DNA of 64,000 bases from Congeria kusceri (Eukaryota; Mollusca; Bivalvia; Myida; Dreissenidae), in the NCBI GenBank assembly GCA_027627225.1, contig CM051036.1, positions 39,262,426 through 39,326,425 on the forward strand, given 5' to 3'. Every line of letters begins with the position of its first letter. The first letter of the stretch is position 1. Below are positions 33,127-45,890 of this stretch, one piece after another. The notes below the pieces were generated by a model that was not told the origin of the DNA, did not search any database, and saw only the letters and a list, made by a program, of their open reading frames with translations. A program made the translations under genes and the position numbers.

Positions 33127-34353
33127 ATATATATACCTGAATTAATCACTGGCACAAGAGTCATCCCCCATGTGGGTAATACAGCAGGACTATACTTTTG
33201 CAGGGCACGAACATGTTCTAATAACAAAGTAAGTAAAACTACAATCTGTGACCGCTATTCTCTATGCAGCAACATGATATCGCTAGGTTGTTGGCCGCGG
33301 CTTCAAAATCAACTTTCCAGTCTGAAAGCATAAAGACGTAACCACTCTGCTGTGTGTGCTATAAATAGTTGATTACTTTAAACTGAAGTGTTCTGCATTT
33401 AATTATTAAACTTCATATAAAATGATGACCCAGATACATGATAAAATAAATCTTTGGATGACCCTACTATACAACAAATAATGATTTAAACTGCAAGAAA
33501 ATTAAGAGAGAATCAATTCTCTCACTATTAAGTAGTGTTCATCCAGGATCATAAGAAGAAAACTGCTGTAATTTCATTTAATGTTCAATCGAACTTAAAC
33601 ACAATACTAGTATCAAATAACCAGTTACTAGTAACAGAGTTCTCACTAGGATTTTGAAACCTGGAGTCCAGGACTCCTTCCTCAGAAAAAGTAGGAGTCC
33701 CACTATAATTAAGCGTTCCAGATCATTATTTGATTATCTTCGTATTTTTATATGTGTCTAATGTTACTGTAACATACAAGGTAAACATAGCCGAGACAAA
33801 CTATACAACATATTGCTACTTTAACACACAATATCCAGTCCCTACCTTATTGATAGAAATACTGGTAAAAGAACTCTCTAGAATCTATCCATGGACTTCA
33901 ATTGGAATGTCAATAAATAACAACAGGGGTTCCGTAATAACATGGGACTTAAGTGACACAAATAGCAGGGATCCTTGCAGTTTGTTTAATTCTCATACTA
34001 GTTAAATTGACCTCACTATACTTAGTTGATGAAATCCTACTCTGTTTTGGTTGTTTAATAGGGTTCATAAATAAAATGTTAAAGCCAATTACAATTTTCT
34101 TCAGCCAAATGTTCAATTTTGTTGCCACTGGCTAATTTGGTGAACATCAAGAGTGAGCCCTTGAAATAGTAAAGCCTTTTAAAGGTTCATACTTACGTCA
34201 TCACAGGACATGTTGTAATCTGCCAGAACTTGTCGACATCTGGAAGCTATGCTGCCTAGTGGTCAAGGTACATAAAATGTGATGTAGCACAGAAATACTA
34301 GATAACATCAACTGAACTAAGAACACGTCAAAAATCCTATAGGTCTTGAAAAA
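33127..34353. other. No gene recognised
   Basis: Frames at 33730-34005 and 33953-34135 have no known domain. A short palindrome, ggagtccaggactcc, lies near 33664-33678. Confidence 0.45.
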
Positions 34354-37130
34354 ACAAGAGGGCTCTAAGGCCCTAGGTCGCTCACCTGAGGGGTTAAGGA
34401 ACTACAGTGTTCTGAGCAAGTTTCATGAAGATTCGGCTAAAAATGTGGCCTCTAGAGTGTTCACAAGTTTTTTTGTTCAATTTGGCCTAGTGACCTAGTT
34501 TCTGACCCCACATGACCCAGTTTTGAACTCTTCAACCAAGATATCATTGGGACAAATATTCTGAGCAAGTTTCTTGATGATTGGGCTATACATCTAGCCT
34601 CTTGAGTGTTCCCAAGCTTTTTCTTCAATTTGGCCTGGTGACCTAGTTTTTGACCCCACGTGACCCAGTTTCGAACTCATCCGAGATATTATTGAAACAA
34701 ATGTTCTGAGCGAGTTTCAAGAAGATTGGATAAAAATATGACTAAGATTGTTCACAAGCTTTTTATTCAATTTAACCTAATGACCTACTTTTTGACCCCA
34801 CATGAACCAGTTTCGAACTCGTCCGATATATCATAAGAACAAATGCTCTGGGCAAGTTTCTTGAAGAGTGGGCAATAAATGTGGCCTCTAGAGTGTTCAC
34901 AAGCTTTTTTAAGTTTTCAATACAGCCATAGAAGGAAAACTGCCCCGCCCCCTGGCGGCCATGTTTTTCAATGGAGCAGAACCATTTTCGAACTCGGCTG
35001 AGATATCATAAGAACAAATGTTATGAGAAGTTTCATGTTGATTGGGCAAAAAATGTGACTCTTAGTGTGTTCACAAGCTTTTTCTATAGCCATATAAGGA
35101 AAACTGCCCCGCCCCCTGGTGGCCATGTTTTTCAAAGGAGCGGAACCATTTTCGAACTCGGCCAAGATATCATAACAAGAGGGCCATGATGGCCCTAGGT
35201 CGCTCACCTGAGTTTAAGGCATAATGGCTAATAACAAGAGGGAAAAATGGCACTAAAAGCCTTACCTGAGTATAAAGATCTGGGCCTGGCAATTTCAGAT
35301 ATTTTTTTTAGTCTATATTAACCATGTGACCCACAGGGCATGGCCATCTTGTACCCCAGGGGCATAATTTGAACAATATTTGTAGTGGACCACTTTTCAA
35401 TGTTACATACCCAATATGATTCAACTGGGCCTTGCGGTTTCAGAGGAGAGTTTTCAAGTCATTTTGCTATTTAAATGTATATAAACCATGTGACCCCCAG
35501 GGGGTGGCCAATTTTTACCCCAGAGGACCACTCCACAATGTTTCACGCAAAATATAAAACCTCTGGGCCTTACGGTTTCAACAAGGAAGATTTTTAAGGC
35601 CCACTTGTCATATAAGTCTATATAAATCATGTGACGCCCCAGGTCATGGCCACTTTAAAAAGGTAAACCGCAGGGGCATAATTTGAACAATATTTGTAGA
35701 GGACCGCTATACAATGTTACATATCAAATACGAAAAAACTGCGGTTTCAGGAGATTTTAAACTCATTTGGCTATCTAAGTCTATATAAACCATGTCACCC
35801 CCGGGGTGTGGCCAATTTTGACCCCAGGGGCATCATTTGAACAATCTTTGTAGAGGACCATTATACAGTTACCAACCGAATATGAAACCTCTAGGCCTTG
35901 CAGTTTCAGAGGAGAAGATTTTAAAAGTCATTTGGCTATTTAAGTCTGTATAAACCATGTGACCCCCAGATTGTGGCCAGTTTTGACCCCAGGGGCATCA
36001 TTTCAACATTCTTTGTAGAGGACCACTATGAAATGCTACAAACCAAATATGAAACCAAAAATCCTCTGGGCCTTGCACTTTAAGAGGAGAAGTCATTTTG
36101 CTATTTAAGTCTATATAAACCATGTGACCCCTGGGGTGTGGCCAGTTTTGACCCCAGGGACATCAGTTGAACAATCTTTGTAGAGGACCACTATACAATG
36201 TTACATACCAAATATGAAACCTCTAGGCCTTGCGGTTTCAGAGGAGATTATTTTTAAAGTCATTTTGCTATACAAGTCTATATAAACCATGTGACCCCTG
36301 GGGCGTGGCCAGTTTTGACCCCAGGGGCATCATTTGAACAATCTTAGTAGAGGACCACTGGAGGATGTCACACATCAAATATGAAAGCCCTGAGCCTTGC
36401 GGTTTCATAGGAGAAGATTTTTAAAGTTTTCACTTTGTAAATCTATATTTAGCTCTGGTGACCTACATATGCAGCGGACCGAAAAGATTTGAACAACTTT
36501 GAAAGAGGTCCACCCAAGAATCATTCCTGTGAAGTTTGGTGAAAATCTGCTAAGCGGTTTAGGAGGAGATGTTGTTTGAATGAAAAGTTGACGCACGCAC
36601 ACACGCACGCACAAATGCACGACGGACAACGGGCGATCACAAAAGCTCAACATGAGCACTTTGTGCTCAGGTGAGCTAAAAAGAAATGTTCAGAGCAAGT
36701 TTCATGTTGATTGGGCAAAAAATGTGACTCCTAGTGTGTTCACAAGCTTTTTCTATAGCCATATAAGGAAAACTGCCCCGCCCCCTGGTGGCCATGTTTT
36801 TCAACGGAGCGGAACCATTTTTTCATAAGAGGAAATGTTCTGAGCAAGTTTCATGTTGATTGGGCAAAACATGTGACTACTAGAGTGTTCACAAGCTTTT
36901 TCTTCAATTTGATCTGGTGACCTAGTTTTTAACCCCACTAGACCCAGTTTTGAACTCGTCCGAGATCTCATTGGGAAAAATGTTCTGAGCAAGTTTCATG
37001 AAGATTGGGCAACAAATGTAGCCTCTAGAATGTTCACAAGGTAAATGTTGACAATGAATGATTCACAACGGACGACAGACAAAAGGCGATCACAAATGCT
37101 CACCATGAGCATGAGTGCTCAGGTGAGCTA
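34354..37130 (+). mobile_element. Rolling-circle-like non-autonomous element A, interrupted
   Basis: Starts acaagagggctctaaggccc, then taggtcgctcacctgag, and ends tgagca.tgag.tgctcaggtgagcta at 37130. The core is a degenerate tandem array: gtgacctagtttttgacccc, gacccagtttcgaactc, gagcaagtttcatgaagatt, and tgccccgccccctggcggcc (twice before and once after the interruption). A terminal hairpin followed a few bases later by CTAA resembles Helitron/Helentron 3' ends, and tandem-core relatives are known in bivalves. The family name is inferred. A second element sits inside it at 35175-36677. Confidence 0.6.
35175..36677 (+). mobile_element. Rolling-circle-like element B nested in A
   Basis: It has two 5'-type ends in tandem (acaagagggccatgatggcc at 35175 and acaagagggaaaaatggcac at 35234). 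About five repeats of 170-190 bp follow, each with aaccatgtgaccccnngggg, then tggccagttttgaccccagg, then ggcatcatttgaacaatctt and tatgaaacctctgggccttg. It ends tgagcactttgtgctcaggt, then gagcta. Element A resumes immediately after. Confidence 0.65.
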
Positions 37131-38090
37131 ACAAGAGGGCCACGATGGCCCTAGGTCGCTCACCTGAGTTAAAGACATCATACTGGCTTATAACAAGAGG
37201 GCCAAATGGCACTAAAGCACTTACCTGAGTATAAAGATCTGGGCCTTGCAGTTTCAGGAGATTTGTATAGTCTATATAAACCATGTGACCCACAGGGCAT
37301 GGCCACTTTCTACACAAGGGGTATAATTTGAACAATATTAGTTTCATTTAAATATCTCAATGGCTTCTTAAGTTATTGAGTGGAAACCGCTTTTTTATTT
37401 TTAGTATCAGTGACCTTGACCCCACCCAACCCATTAGCAATCCCAAGCGAGATCTCGCGGTAAAGTATCTATGTATGAAGTTTCATTACAAAAGCAGTTT
37501 CAGAGGAGAAGAATTTTAAATTCATTTTGCCATTTACGTCTATCTAAACCATGTGAGCCCCGGGACGTGGCCAGTTTTGACCTCATGGGCATCATTTGAA
37601 CAATCTTTGAAAAGGACCACTATACAACATTATTTACCAAATATGAAACCTCTGGGCATGAGGTTTCAGAAAGAAGATTTAAAAAGTCATTTTGCTATTT
37701 ATGTCTATATCAGCATTGTGACCCCCGGGGCGTGGCCAGTTTTGACCCCAGGGGTATCATTTGAACAATCTTTGTAGAGGACCACTAGAGGATGTCACAT
37801 ATCAAATATGAAAGCTCTTAAGCCTTGTGGTTTCAGAGAAGATTTTTTAAGTTTTCACTTTTTAAATCTATTTTTAGCTCTTGTGACCTACATATGCAGC
37901 GGACTGGAACTATTTGAACAATTTTGAAAGAGGTCACCCAAGGATCATTCCTGTGAAGTTTGGTGAAAATCTGCCCAGCCGTTTAGGAGATGTTCTTTGA
38001 ATGAAAATGTTGACACACGATGGATGACGCACAACGGACAAAAGGCGATCCTAAAAATTCACCATGAGCATGTTGTGCTCAGGTGAGCTA
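37130..38090 (+). mobile_element. Rolling-circle-like element C, same subfamily as B
   Basis: It abuts element A and has the same doubled 5' end (acaagagg at 37130 and 37193), the same ataaagatctgggcc start, fewer core repeats, and the same 3' block (aaggatcattcctgtgaagt, then gtgctcaggtgagcta). The shared doubled start shows this is the subfamily's real structure and not a chance insertion. Confidence 0.65.
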
Positions 38091-38206
38091 AAAACGGGAT
38101 TATCTCAATATATTAATACCAGTATAGTTAGTATATGGCAAATTCTCTTTAATCATGCAAGAGGTACATAAACTGATAATCACATAAAAGGATAATACTT
38201 ATTTGA

Positions 38207-38250
38207 ACAAGAGGGCCATGATAGCCCAAAGTGCTCACCTGAGTATGGGC
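38207..38250 (+). repeat. 5'-end remnant of the same rolling-circle-like family
   Basis: acaagagggccatgatagcc, then caaagtgctcacctgagt. Confidence 0.6.
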
Positions 38251-38800
38251 AATCACAGAGAATAGTACGAGTCTGCTTCTTTTTGCTAGTGACAGTTCAT
38301 GATAATACCTCTTAAAATATCTGATGTGGATCAATTTCCAAATAAACATACGTGATGTATTTGTGACTTATTTGATAAATTATGCATGTTCAAATTATGA
38401 CCTACAGTTTTACATCTATCGACCTGTATACACAGAAATAACATTCACCTTAATTTTCTCCAAAGTCAATGGCATTCTGCATTAATTACTGGTAAATTGA
38501 TATTCCACTGTTGATAAGAACGTACAAGGATACATCGATGGTGCGACAACTCTTTTGTGTATTCCACATAAAAACAGCATGACTAGCGACAAACATGTCA
38601 GTGTGAAGAACGGGTGATTAAACAGCGAATGTGTGAATGGAACCTGCAACAAGTACGAGGAATACACACACACATGTAAATCAAAAGAATGCTGCAGACG
38701 TCAAAATGTAATTAAGTACTAGGGTGGTGCTAAGAAATTTAAAATTGCAGCCAAATATTTATATAACTTTGTAAAAATAACTGTCATTTTAAAATACATT

Positions 38801-39028
38801 TGAGGCGTGTTGTGGGAAAACCAAGCTTAATGCATGTGCAAACGGTTTTGTCCCCGGATCAAATTCGGGAAGACACTTTCCACCTGCAGTGGATTTATGT
38901 TTAGAAGAGACTACCTCGAAACAGAAAATACCATAAAAGCGGAAGTGTCGTCCTGGATTAGCCTGTGCGGACCCAGGACGACACTTTACGCATGTGCATT
39001 AAGCCCGGTTTTCCCATGACACACCTCA
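38801..39028. mobile_element. Palindromic GC-rich MITE, nearly full
   Basis: Ends tgaggcgtgttgtgggaaaa and ttttcccatgacacacctca, with core cagtggatttatgtttagaa. The left inner palindrome is decayed; the right is intact. Confidence 0.8.
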
Positions 39029-39139
39029 TTTTTATTTTTGCAAGAAAATGTAGAAATTATTTGTGAGATGTAACAAGCCATTGGCTATTTTGGCTACTGG
39101 TGATGCAAACATAGAACAGAGAGTTTGTCAAAGAAATCG

Positions 39140-39467
39140 ATGTTTAATTTGGGCCCGGCTAGCTCAGTTGGTAGAGCGCTGGACTGTCAATCCGGGGATC
39201 GTGAGTTCGAACCCCAGCCCGGCCACGTAACTTGTGTGGGGATTGGTCATGAAATTATTTCTATGGCCATTCTCCCCCTACCCCTGATTCAAGTAGGGCA
39301 GTTATCGGTTACTGGCACAGGTATGTGCACTAAGTACTGGTAAACCACTCAGGTTGGCTAAACTTGCCCAGGAAAAGTGTGTGTGGGTTAACTGACCGCC
39401 GTGATATGACTGAAATACTGTTAAAAACGGCAAAAAATCCAAACAAACAAACAAACAATGTTTAATT
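39140..39467 (+). mobile_element. tRNA-derived SINE with 10-bp target duplication
   Basis: Head 39153-39223 is a tRNA-Asp-like sequence. A body follows (gattggtcatgaaattattt ... gttaactgaccgccgtgata, tgactgaaatactgtt), then a (caaa)n tail to 39457. ATGTTTAATT flanks it at 39140-39149 and 39458-39467, a perfect duplication. The body resembles SINEs widespread in bivalves. A diverged copy lies at 42705-42978 on the other strand. Confidence 0.88.
39153..39223 (+). tRNA. tRNA-Asp(GTC)-like SINE head (not a functional gene)
   Basis: The acceptor pairs gcccggc with gcccggc (one C-C mismatch). The D stem is gctc/gagc, the anticodon stem ctgga/tccgg and the anticodon GTC (39186-39188). A-box tagctcagttggtagagc and B-box gagttcgaacc are intact, so Pol III transcription is plausible. 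The T stem (gtgag/cccca) pairs at only two positions. With a SINE body attached, this is a tRNA relic. Confidence 0.75.
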
Positions 39468-42400
39468 GATATGCATTATCTTTCAAAACAATTATTATCA
39501 AAAATAAGCAGAAGAAAGTGTTAATATAACTTGAAAGCAGAGAGATAAACATAAAACTTTCGAAGGAAAACACTAACATATTGACTAAATCAACTAATGA
39601 GAGTGTTGAATTTTGCATCGTTTATTAGTGTTGTGTAACCTAAAACAACTGTTGATCAACATATATACATGTATTGGGGTTTCCGTCTGTACAGTCGAAA
39701 ACTAGTTTTTTATTAAAAGTAGTCATATTAAGCACTTTAAGACAATGGTTCTTATTTACTTTTCTTCCATTTTAAATCAAAGGAACTTTATGTTAATTAA
39801 CTTTATGTGGTTGTTTTATTTTGTGATACTACGTCTGTTGTAAGATTGTACACACATCTTTAAAGCTTATTTATTTCAGCTCATTTCATTTTAAGGGCAT
39901 TTGGCTTTATAAAAGCCCACGGATGACCTTTCAGGGTCTATCTGTTAATGCTTCCAACTTACTACAGTCTTCACGAAACTCGCAGGTCCTCAGTCAGACA
40001 TTTGGCCTGACTGACAAGAAAAATCTGTCAGACTTGCTGCACATTTGTCAGACTAAACACAGTCAAACACTCTTCGGAATTATTTAAATGTTTTTACTGG
40101 TTTACATCATTTATTCATATTGCATTTGATTTGCAATTCATTTTGTAAATGTTAAATCAAAATAATTTACAGTTATATGTTTGCAATATTTACCACTCAT
40201 ATTCAGTCTCTGATAATCTTCATAACTTGTTATATTTCACACAGTTCAATTTATAAAATATGTTTTCATTTAAGTCTAATTAACACATATGTACATCTAT
40301 TTCACTTTATACTTTTGATGCAATCGGCGTACGCAATGTGTCAAGTTGCACAACTTCATATTAATTCTCTTAATTGGAATAATGTTCATTTCGCACAAGT
40401 AATAATTAAATTGCCTTCTTTTAATTTGTAGTGATTAATTTGAAACTTGAAACTTGTTTATTTGCTTAAACGCCTATTTCTACATATAAAATACATATTC
40501 AACAGCGTTGCACAAATAATAAATAAATGTAAAAATAAAACATCATCTACACTCATACATCAATCAAGTGACAATCATGAATAATCAGTTATCATAACTC
40601 ATCAGAATACAAATACCTTATTTACAGAAAGATATAGAAGTGAAAATTACACAATAAATATTCACTAATAACACCAACATACATCAAATCACTAGCAGGA
40701 TTCTTTTTAATGTTATGTGACTACACATTTCAAAACAATGTAAAATAATCTCTAAGAAATGACTTTTCAAAACCAGCCCAATTTATTAAATATGTGGGAG
40801 TTTAAAACACGCACATAACAAAAGCTTATTTAATGGGATGGTGTTACAAATCACTTGCCCCTTTACTGAGGGCGCGATAAACTTTCTATCGACGACGCTC
40901 ATTTGCATATTGGAAAATTTACGCGTTATAATTGGCTGACTGGTTTGGCTGTAGTAAAACTGACTCCTACTGCGTCTAGAATATATGGAAAATTGATACA
41001 CCGGTGCAGAAGGGTAGTGTATTAGGCATTCTATGTCTTTGATAAACATGCATACGCAAACGGAAATGGTTGCATCCTAGAATCTAACACTGAATCTTAT
41101 GGCGTCCTTACTGTATTGACCTTTTCGACATTCCGATAAAGGGAGATCACTCTGCATTGGACACTGAGGTCAGGGGGGTTCCTACTGATTAGGCTACGTC
41201 TGCATATTCTGATATATGTTCTTGATGAGAGCATTTTTTGCTCATTTAACCATATGTCTGGAAAAGAAAACTGTTACTTGTTGTGCAGAAATATATGTAA
41301 GTGGCTTTTATACATATTTATGCTTTATATGCACCATGTTATGTTTTAAACAGGTTAAAATTTAACATTCTAAACATGGGTGGGGTATGGGAAGTAATCA
41401 TTTTAAACAAAGCCATAAATGCAACTGATCTTATTTTGGCATTATATTTAATACCTGTCTTTCAAATAGGTTATGAAATAATAAAGAGAATGCCAGTATA
41501 TTTATTTGTATGCACGTTATGTTTATCCATAACAGTCCTTTATAAATGTGCCATCAGTGTTTGTCAATATGTAGAACACGTGTAGGCAATATTAATAAGT
41601 TTTAATGTATATTTGGACTTGCATAGAGTAGCCAGTTCAGTATGGTTATACATAATATTATTGTGTGTTTGTATAACAGTATATCTTTGCAATAATAATA
41701 ATAATACTTTAATTGAACTTTATTTGTTTCAGGTAACTATCACAGAATCTTGAATGTCTCACCCTGATTTTCCAGCGGATTATTAACCTGATTGTAGTAA
41801 TCCTTCTTAAATTAGCATATTGTGACACACAACACCACTAATGTAATTCCATTTATAAAAATATATAAATATTATGTAATGTGTGTTCAAGTTAAGTAAT
41901 ATTATTAATTTGTCCAAATTCAAGTGAATATATTTAAAATAATAATGTCAATGAATTGTTGTTATCACAACAGATGGTTGTTGATGGATTGTCATACGCA
42001 TTTAGTGATCACACATCTGTGCGCATACAAAGTTCCAAGTCGAAACATCCTTGGGCAAAACATCATTGGTGCCAAACATTCCGGAACCCGTAGACAGTGG
42101 AAAAGTGATCCATTGGTGACCCGAATAATTTTTTCCGACAATACAGTCTGCCCGGCTATGACCCTTGACCGCTTTGTGATTTTGTGTAAAACCACTGCGG
42201 GAAATAGCTATATATATTCTATAGAAAAATTGTTCATTGTGACATTGGAACCAGCATTAACTGTAACTGTCCAAGTTCCTGTTCAAAATGGGTACACTGG
42301 AAATGTCTGGGGTATCAGCCCAACTCAATAGCTGGTGATGAACTTGCTTGGTTTTTTACTGAACTGTACTAAAACTTGTGAAAAAGTGACTAAGTACTGG

Positions 42401-42704
42401 TTCTACACAGGGATATACTAATTAAAACATTTCCATGCTTTGAGCATTACTAAAGTATTTTTGTGTGATACTTGTTTCAGTATAATTTAATACTTTATGT
42501 AATTTTGTTTATTTGTGTGCTGTGGATGTGATTTTGAAATGATTTATATTTATAGCTTATGATTAAAAGAGAATACCCCGGTGACATGGACTTTTTTCTT
42601 GTTGTGTTGTTGATAACGTGAAGATAATTAAGCTGCATATATTCCTTATGATGGTACTAGTAGGACACAGGTCTATTATGTGGAACTGCAGGACTCATCC
42701 TGTA
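39468..42704. other. No gene recognised
   Basis: AT-rich. The longest frame, 135 codons at 41924-42331 (+), contains no motif I know. gtcagac repeats four times at about 39994-40060. A fragment near 39865 (agcttatttatttcagctc) recalls the SINE tail seen at 1563 and 18455. Confidence 0.45.
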
Positions 42705-42978
42705 TATACCGCAGCCAAATCTACTACAATTACAGACTTTACAGCGGTCAGTTAACCTACTCACTTTTCCTTAGCCGATCTAAGCGGTTGACCAGTACCA
42801 AATGTACATACTTTAATGAAAGTAACTACTGACCTTGAAGCAGAGGTAGTGAGAGAATTGCCGTATAAATTATTTTATGACCAATCCCACATAAGTTATG
42901 TGGCCGGGCTGGGGCTCGAACTCGCGAACACCCAAATTGGCAGTCCAGCTCTCTACCAACTAAGCTAGCTGGGCCCGG
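42705..42978 (-). mobile_element. Diverged second copy of the tRNA-headed SINE
   Basis: On the minus strand from 42978: cccagctagcttagttggta, then gagagctggactgccaa, a B-box gcgagttcgagcc, then ggattggtcataaaataatt and gttaactgaccgctgtaaag. The anticodon position has drifted to GCC. No target duplication is apparent. Confidence 0.75.
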
Positions 42979-43657
42979 TTTGTATGATTGATGTTTACTT
43001 TACAGCGAGAACGCGGAATCCCCCTGACCTCAAAATCTCGCATTATCTCGCCAGTCCAGTTACGCGTGATTTGACAATGTTGAAATCGTGAATTGATACG
43101 AGGTCATCGGTGTTTTTAAATTGCAATCAAAATACGAATCGTGTAATTCCGTTGATTTTTAAAACAGATGTTAATATGATCATGTGCTGTTTAACTTTTT
43201 ATTTGATAGAAAACATTTTAGTCCGACATTTTGGGTCGACGAACTTGAAATTTCTTTTGGACCTTGACAAATTTAGTCCGTCATGTCCGTAGGTCAGAAG
43301 GATGTTTTGTGAAGACTGTTACTAGCATATTTATCAGACTTCTAAGATTAGATGACAATGTTCACAAGTTGAATGGACGCATACCTTGGATGTATCGGGG
43401 TCCCATATCCAGGTCCATGCTCCTACAGCGGTGCATATTGAGATGAATATCAGAATAACTGAAAATGACAAAACAATATACTAGTTTAACACATTGTAAA
43501 AATTGGTTGAAAGAATGTTTACTTCAAAAACTGTCAAAAAAAACAACAACAACAACATAATTTCAATAGTTGTATAGTCTGCAACTACAGTATCACGAGC
43601 TTCTGAATTCTGCATTTAAGCTGACGCACACCCATTGTCAGTTTCAAGCTCTGTTGC
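42979..43657. other. No gene or repeat recognised
   Basis: Short frames only, and an (aac)n run near 43543-43556. Confidence 0.5.
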
Positions 43658-43731
43658 TAGCCTGGACAGGTTGATCCAGGACGACACTTTAAAAACATGC
43701 ATGAAGCCCAGGTTTCCCACGACATGCCTCA
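43658..43731. mobile_element. Right-end fragment of the palindromic GC-rich MITE
   Basis: gatccaggacgacacttt, atgcatgaagccc and cccacgacatgcctca. Confidence 0.7.
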
Positions 43732-44462
43732 TTTGTATTTAACTGTACACACTTGATAGAAGAGTATTACAAATAACAGACACAAAAACATTGAAAAAAT
43801 GAAAATGGTCAATGAATATGAAAGTATAATGTAATACTTCTCCAAAATCTGGCAGCTGGCTGCAGTTTGTCAATAACTTCTGTTAATCTTCGCTCAAATG
43901 CTTTCAGATCTGAAATGCAAATGAAAAACAATACTAACAAAGCTAATACTTGTTTAATAAAGCCCTGTTTCCAACTGCCAATCAGATCAACCCAATTAAG
44001 ACTAATCAGGAACTGGTCGGGCTAGCTTGGCACATGTTTTATGTATATTTAATATATATGGCTAGCTTGGCATATGTTTGATGATATATTTAATCAGTTT
44101 GTTTCTTTTCTGCTGCTGTGAACTTGAAGAATCATAACTTTTACTTCATATTGTCCTGACCAGAGTTGAAATCGAATGACGAGGAAGTCATCGAGTCGAG
44201 ATGAGTGAGCAGAGATCTGGATGGTTGTTGGTTAATAGTTGTAGAAGATCATGACCATGTGAATCTCATGTACTGTTGTTTAGCCATAGGCAAGAACTCT
44301 AGTGTATAAAGTGAAAAAGTCCGGAGCACCTGCAGGAGATTGAACCCCGGTTATCTGCATGATAGGCAGACACACTAATCTTGTCAGACATCACTAAAGA
44401 GCAAGCCCAACATGGTGGCTTTTGGAAGTGCCTTATAGGACAATCACTACATGTACAAGCAT
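43732..44462. other. No gene; tRNA-like fragment at about 44325-44400 (-)
   Basis: On the minus strand, gtctgcctatcatgcagata, then accggggttcaatctcc, has a B-box and an anticodon-arm-like stretch. It is a probable SINE relic. The rest is plain AT-rich sequence. Confidence 0.35.
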
Positions 44463-45678
44463 ATACTATTTATTGTGAAATAGGGGAGCAGGCAAAACCG
44501 GCCCCAGTCTAAAATGGCCCCAAAAATGCAAACCCGGCCCCACATTTAGGCAAACCAGCCCCAATGGTGTAAAACAGGCCCCAAATTGTTTATCTAAGAA
44601 TTGAATGGATATTATTTTATGTATTTGTATGTTAAAGTAAAATATTTGGATCTGCATTTGGTTAATTGTTATACTGTGTATCGGTTTAACATGAAATGAG
44701 GCGTAATTATTGCATGAATTAGCAACTACTTATAGAGCAACTATAAAAAGGCTGTGTTATTATAAAGTAGAAATTACTTATTATATAATTATGTTCAAAT
44801 AGAATGTGTAAGTTGTTTGTTGATTATTGTTTTATTACATTACACAGAATTAGATGAAATTTCGTATTTCCAAGTGTATTAAAAATATATAATTCGTATT
44901 ATGGTCATACAATTTCTCAAGCATATATACATGTATATGAAAACTCATTTTATAATATTCACAATTCAAGTGTAACAAAAAAAACATGTGCCATTTTGGG
45001 CGGTGCTAGTTTCAATTGATTTATCAAACTGTTACACAATGTTATGCAATGTTTTTCACACATTTCGGGGTAATGTCAACAATGTGCGACAGGTACCGGT
45101 ATACAACACCTCAATCATAACCTGTTATTTGTTAAGATAGAAAACATAATTGAGTTACTGTATGCAGTAAGCGCATGTACTATAAATTTTGTAAATCAAT
45201 TAAAATGCATTAAAAGTATGCATAAATGCCGTTTATTTGCGATTTGTATTAAATTCATAAATAACATAAAGAAGCAAACCCAGAATCAGTTAACTTTAGC
45301 CATACTATTATTATTTTGCGAAATAGGTTACAAGATATTTTTAGTTAAAATTGACGAGTCGATGTAAATGATTTCAAGTTCCTCATTCTTTACAAAGAAT
45401 TATAACCCGTTTTTAAAAATCGGATTACTACAATAAAATGGAAAATTTGAAATTTATAAATATGATTGTAGATCGTCTTTCCATGGGTGGTGGTGATTTA
45501 GTGTGTAAATCATGTTGTCATTGATAATTAATGCGCGAATTACGTATGAGAAAAGTAAAAACTAATAAAAAATAAAACTCCAAGGCCATCCTTAAAAAAA
45601 TTGTTTGTTTGCAGTAACGCGACACATAATTTTCAAGGTGGGTAGGTTGGTCGATTTTTATTTAATTTAATTTTTTTT

Positions 45679-45696
45679 GGGGGGGGGGGGGGGGGG
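45679..45696 (+). repeat. Homopolymer G18
   Basis: An uninterrupted run of 18 G follows eight T, with cggg after it. It could form a G-quadruplex and is a likely assembly and length-variation hot spot. Confidence 0.9.
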
Positions 45697-45890
45697 CGGG
45701 AAACAAATGGTAGACAATCCTTTGACACGGACCAAATTGTCTCAACACAAAATACAAGAACAGAACACATTGCTTAGTGTATGCCAGTTGCATATTCTTT
45801 GTTCAAAGTGGAAATATTATTGCAAGGTTATAAGAATGCAGTGTAATATAAAAAAGTTATGAATTAATTACGAACAAAATATGATGAGTC

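Noticed and set aside
34354..38090. CRISPR-like array
   Set aside because: Units are 170-190 bp and degenerate, without fixed short repeats and unique spacers, and the DNA is clearly animal.
39153..39223. Functional tRNA-Asp gene
   Set aside because: The T stem is mostly unpaired, the acceptor has a mismatch, and a SINE body with (caaa)n tail and target duplication is attached.
41924..42331. 135-codon plus frame as a gene
   Set aside because: No known motif, no convincing start context or splice partner, and composition is like the surrounding spacer.
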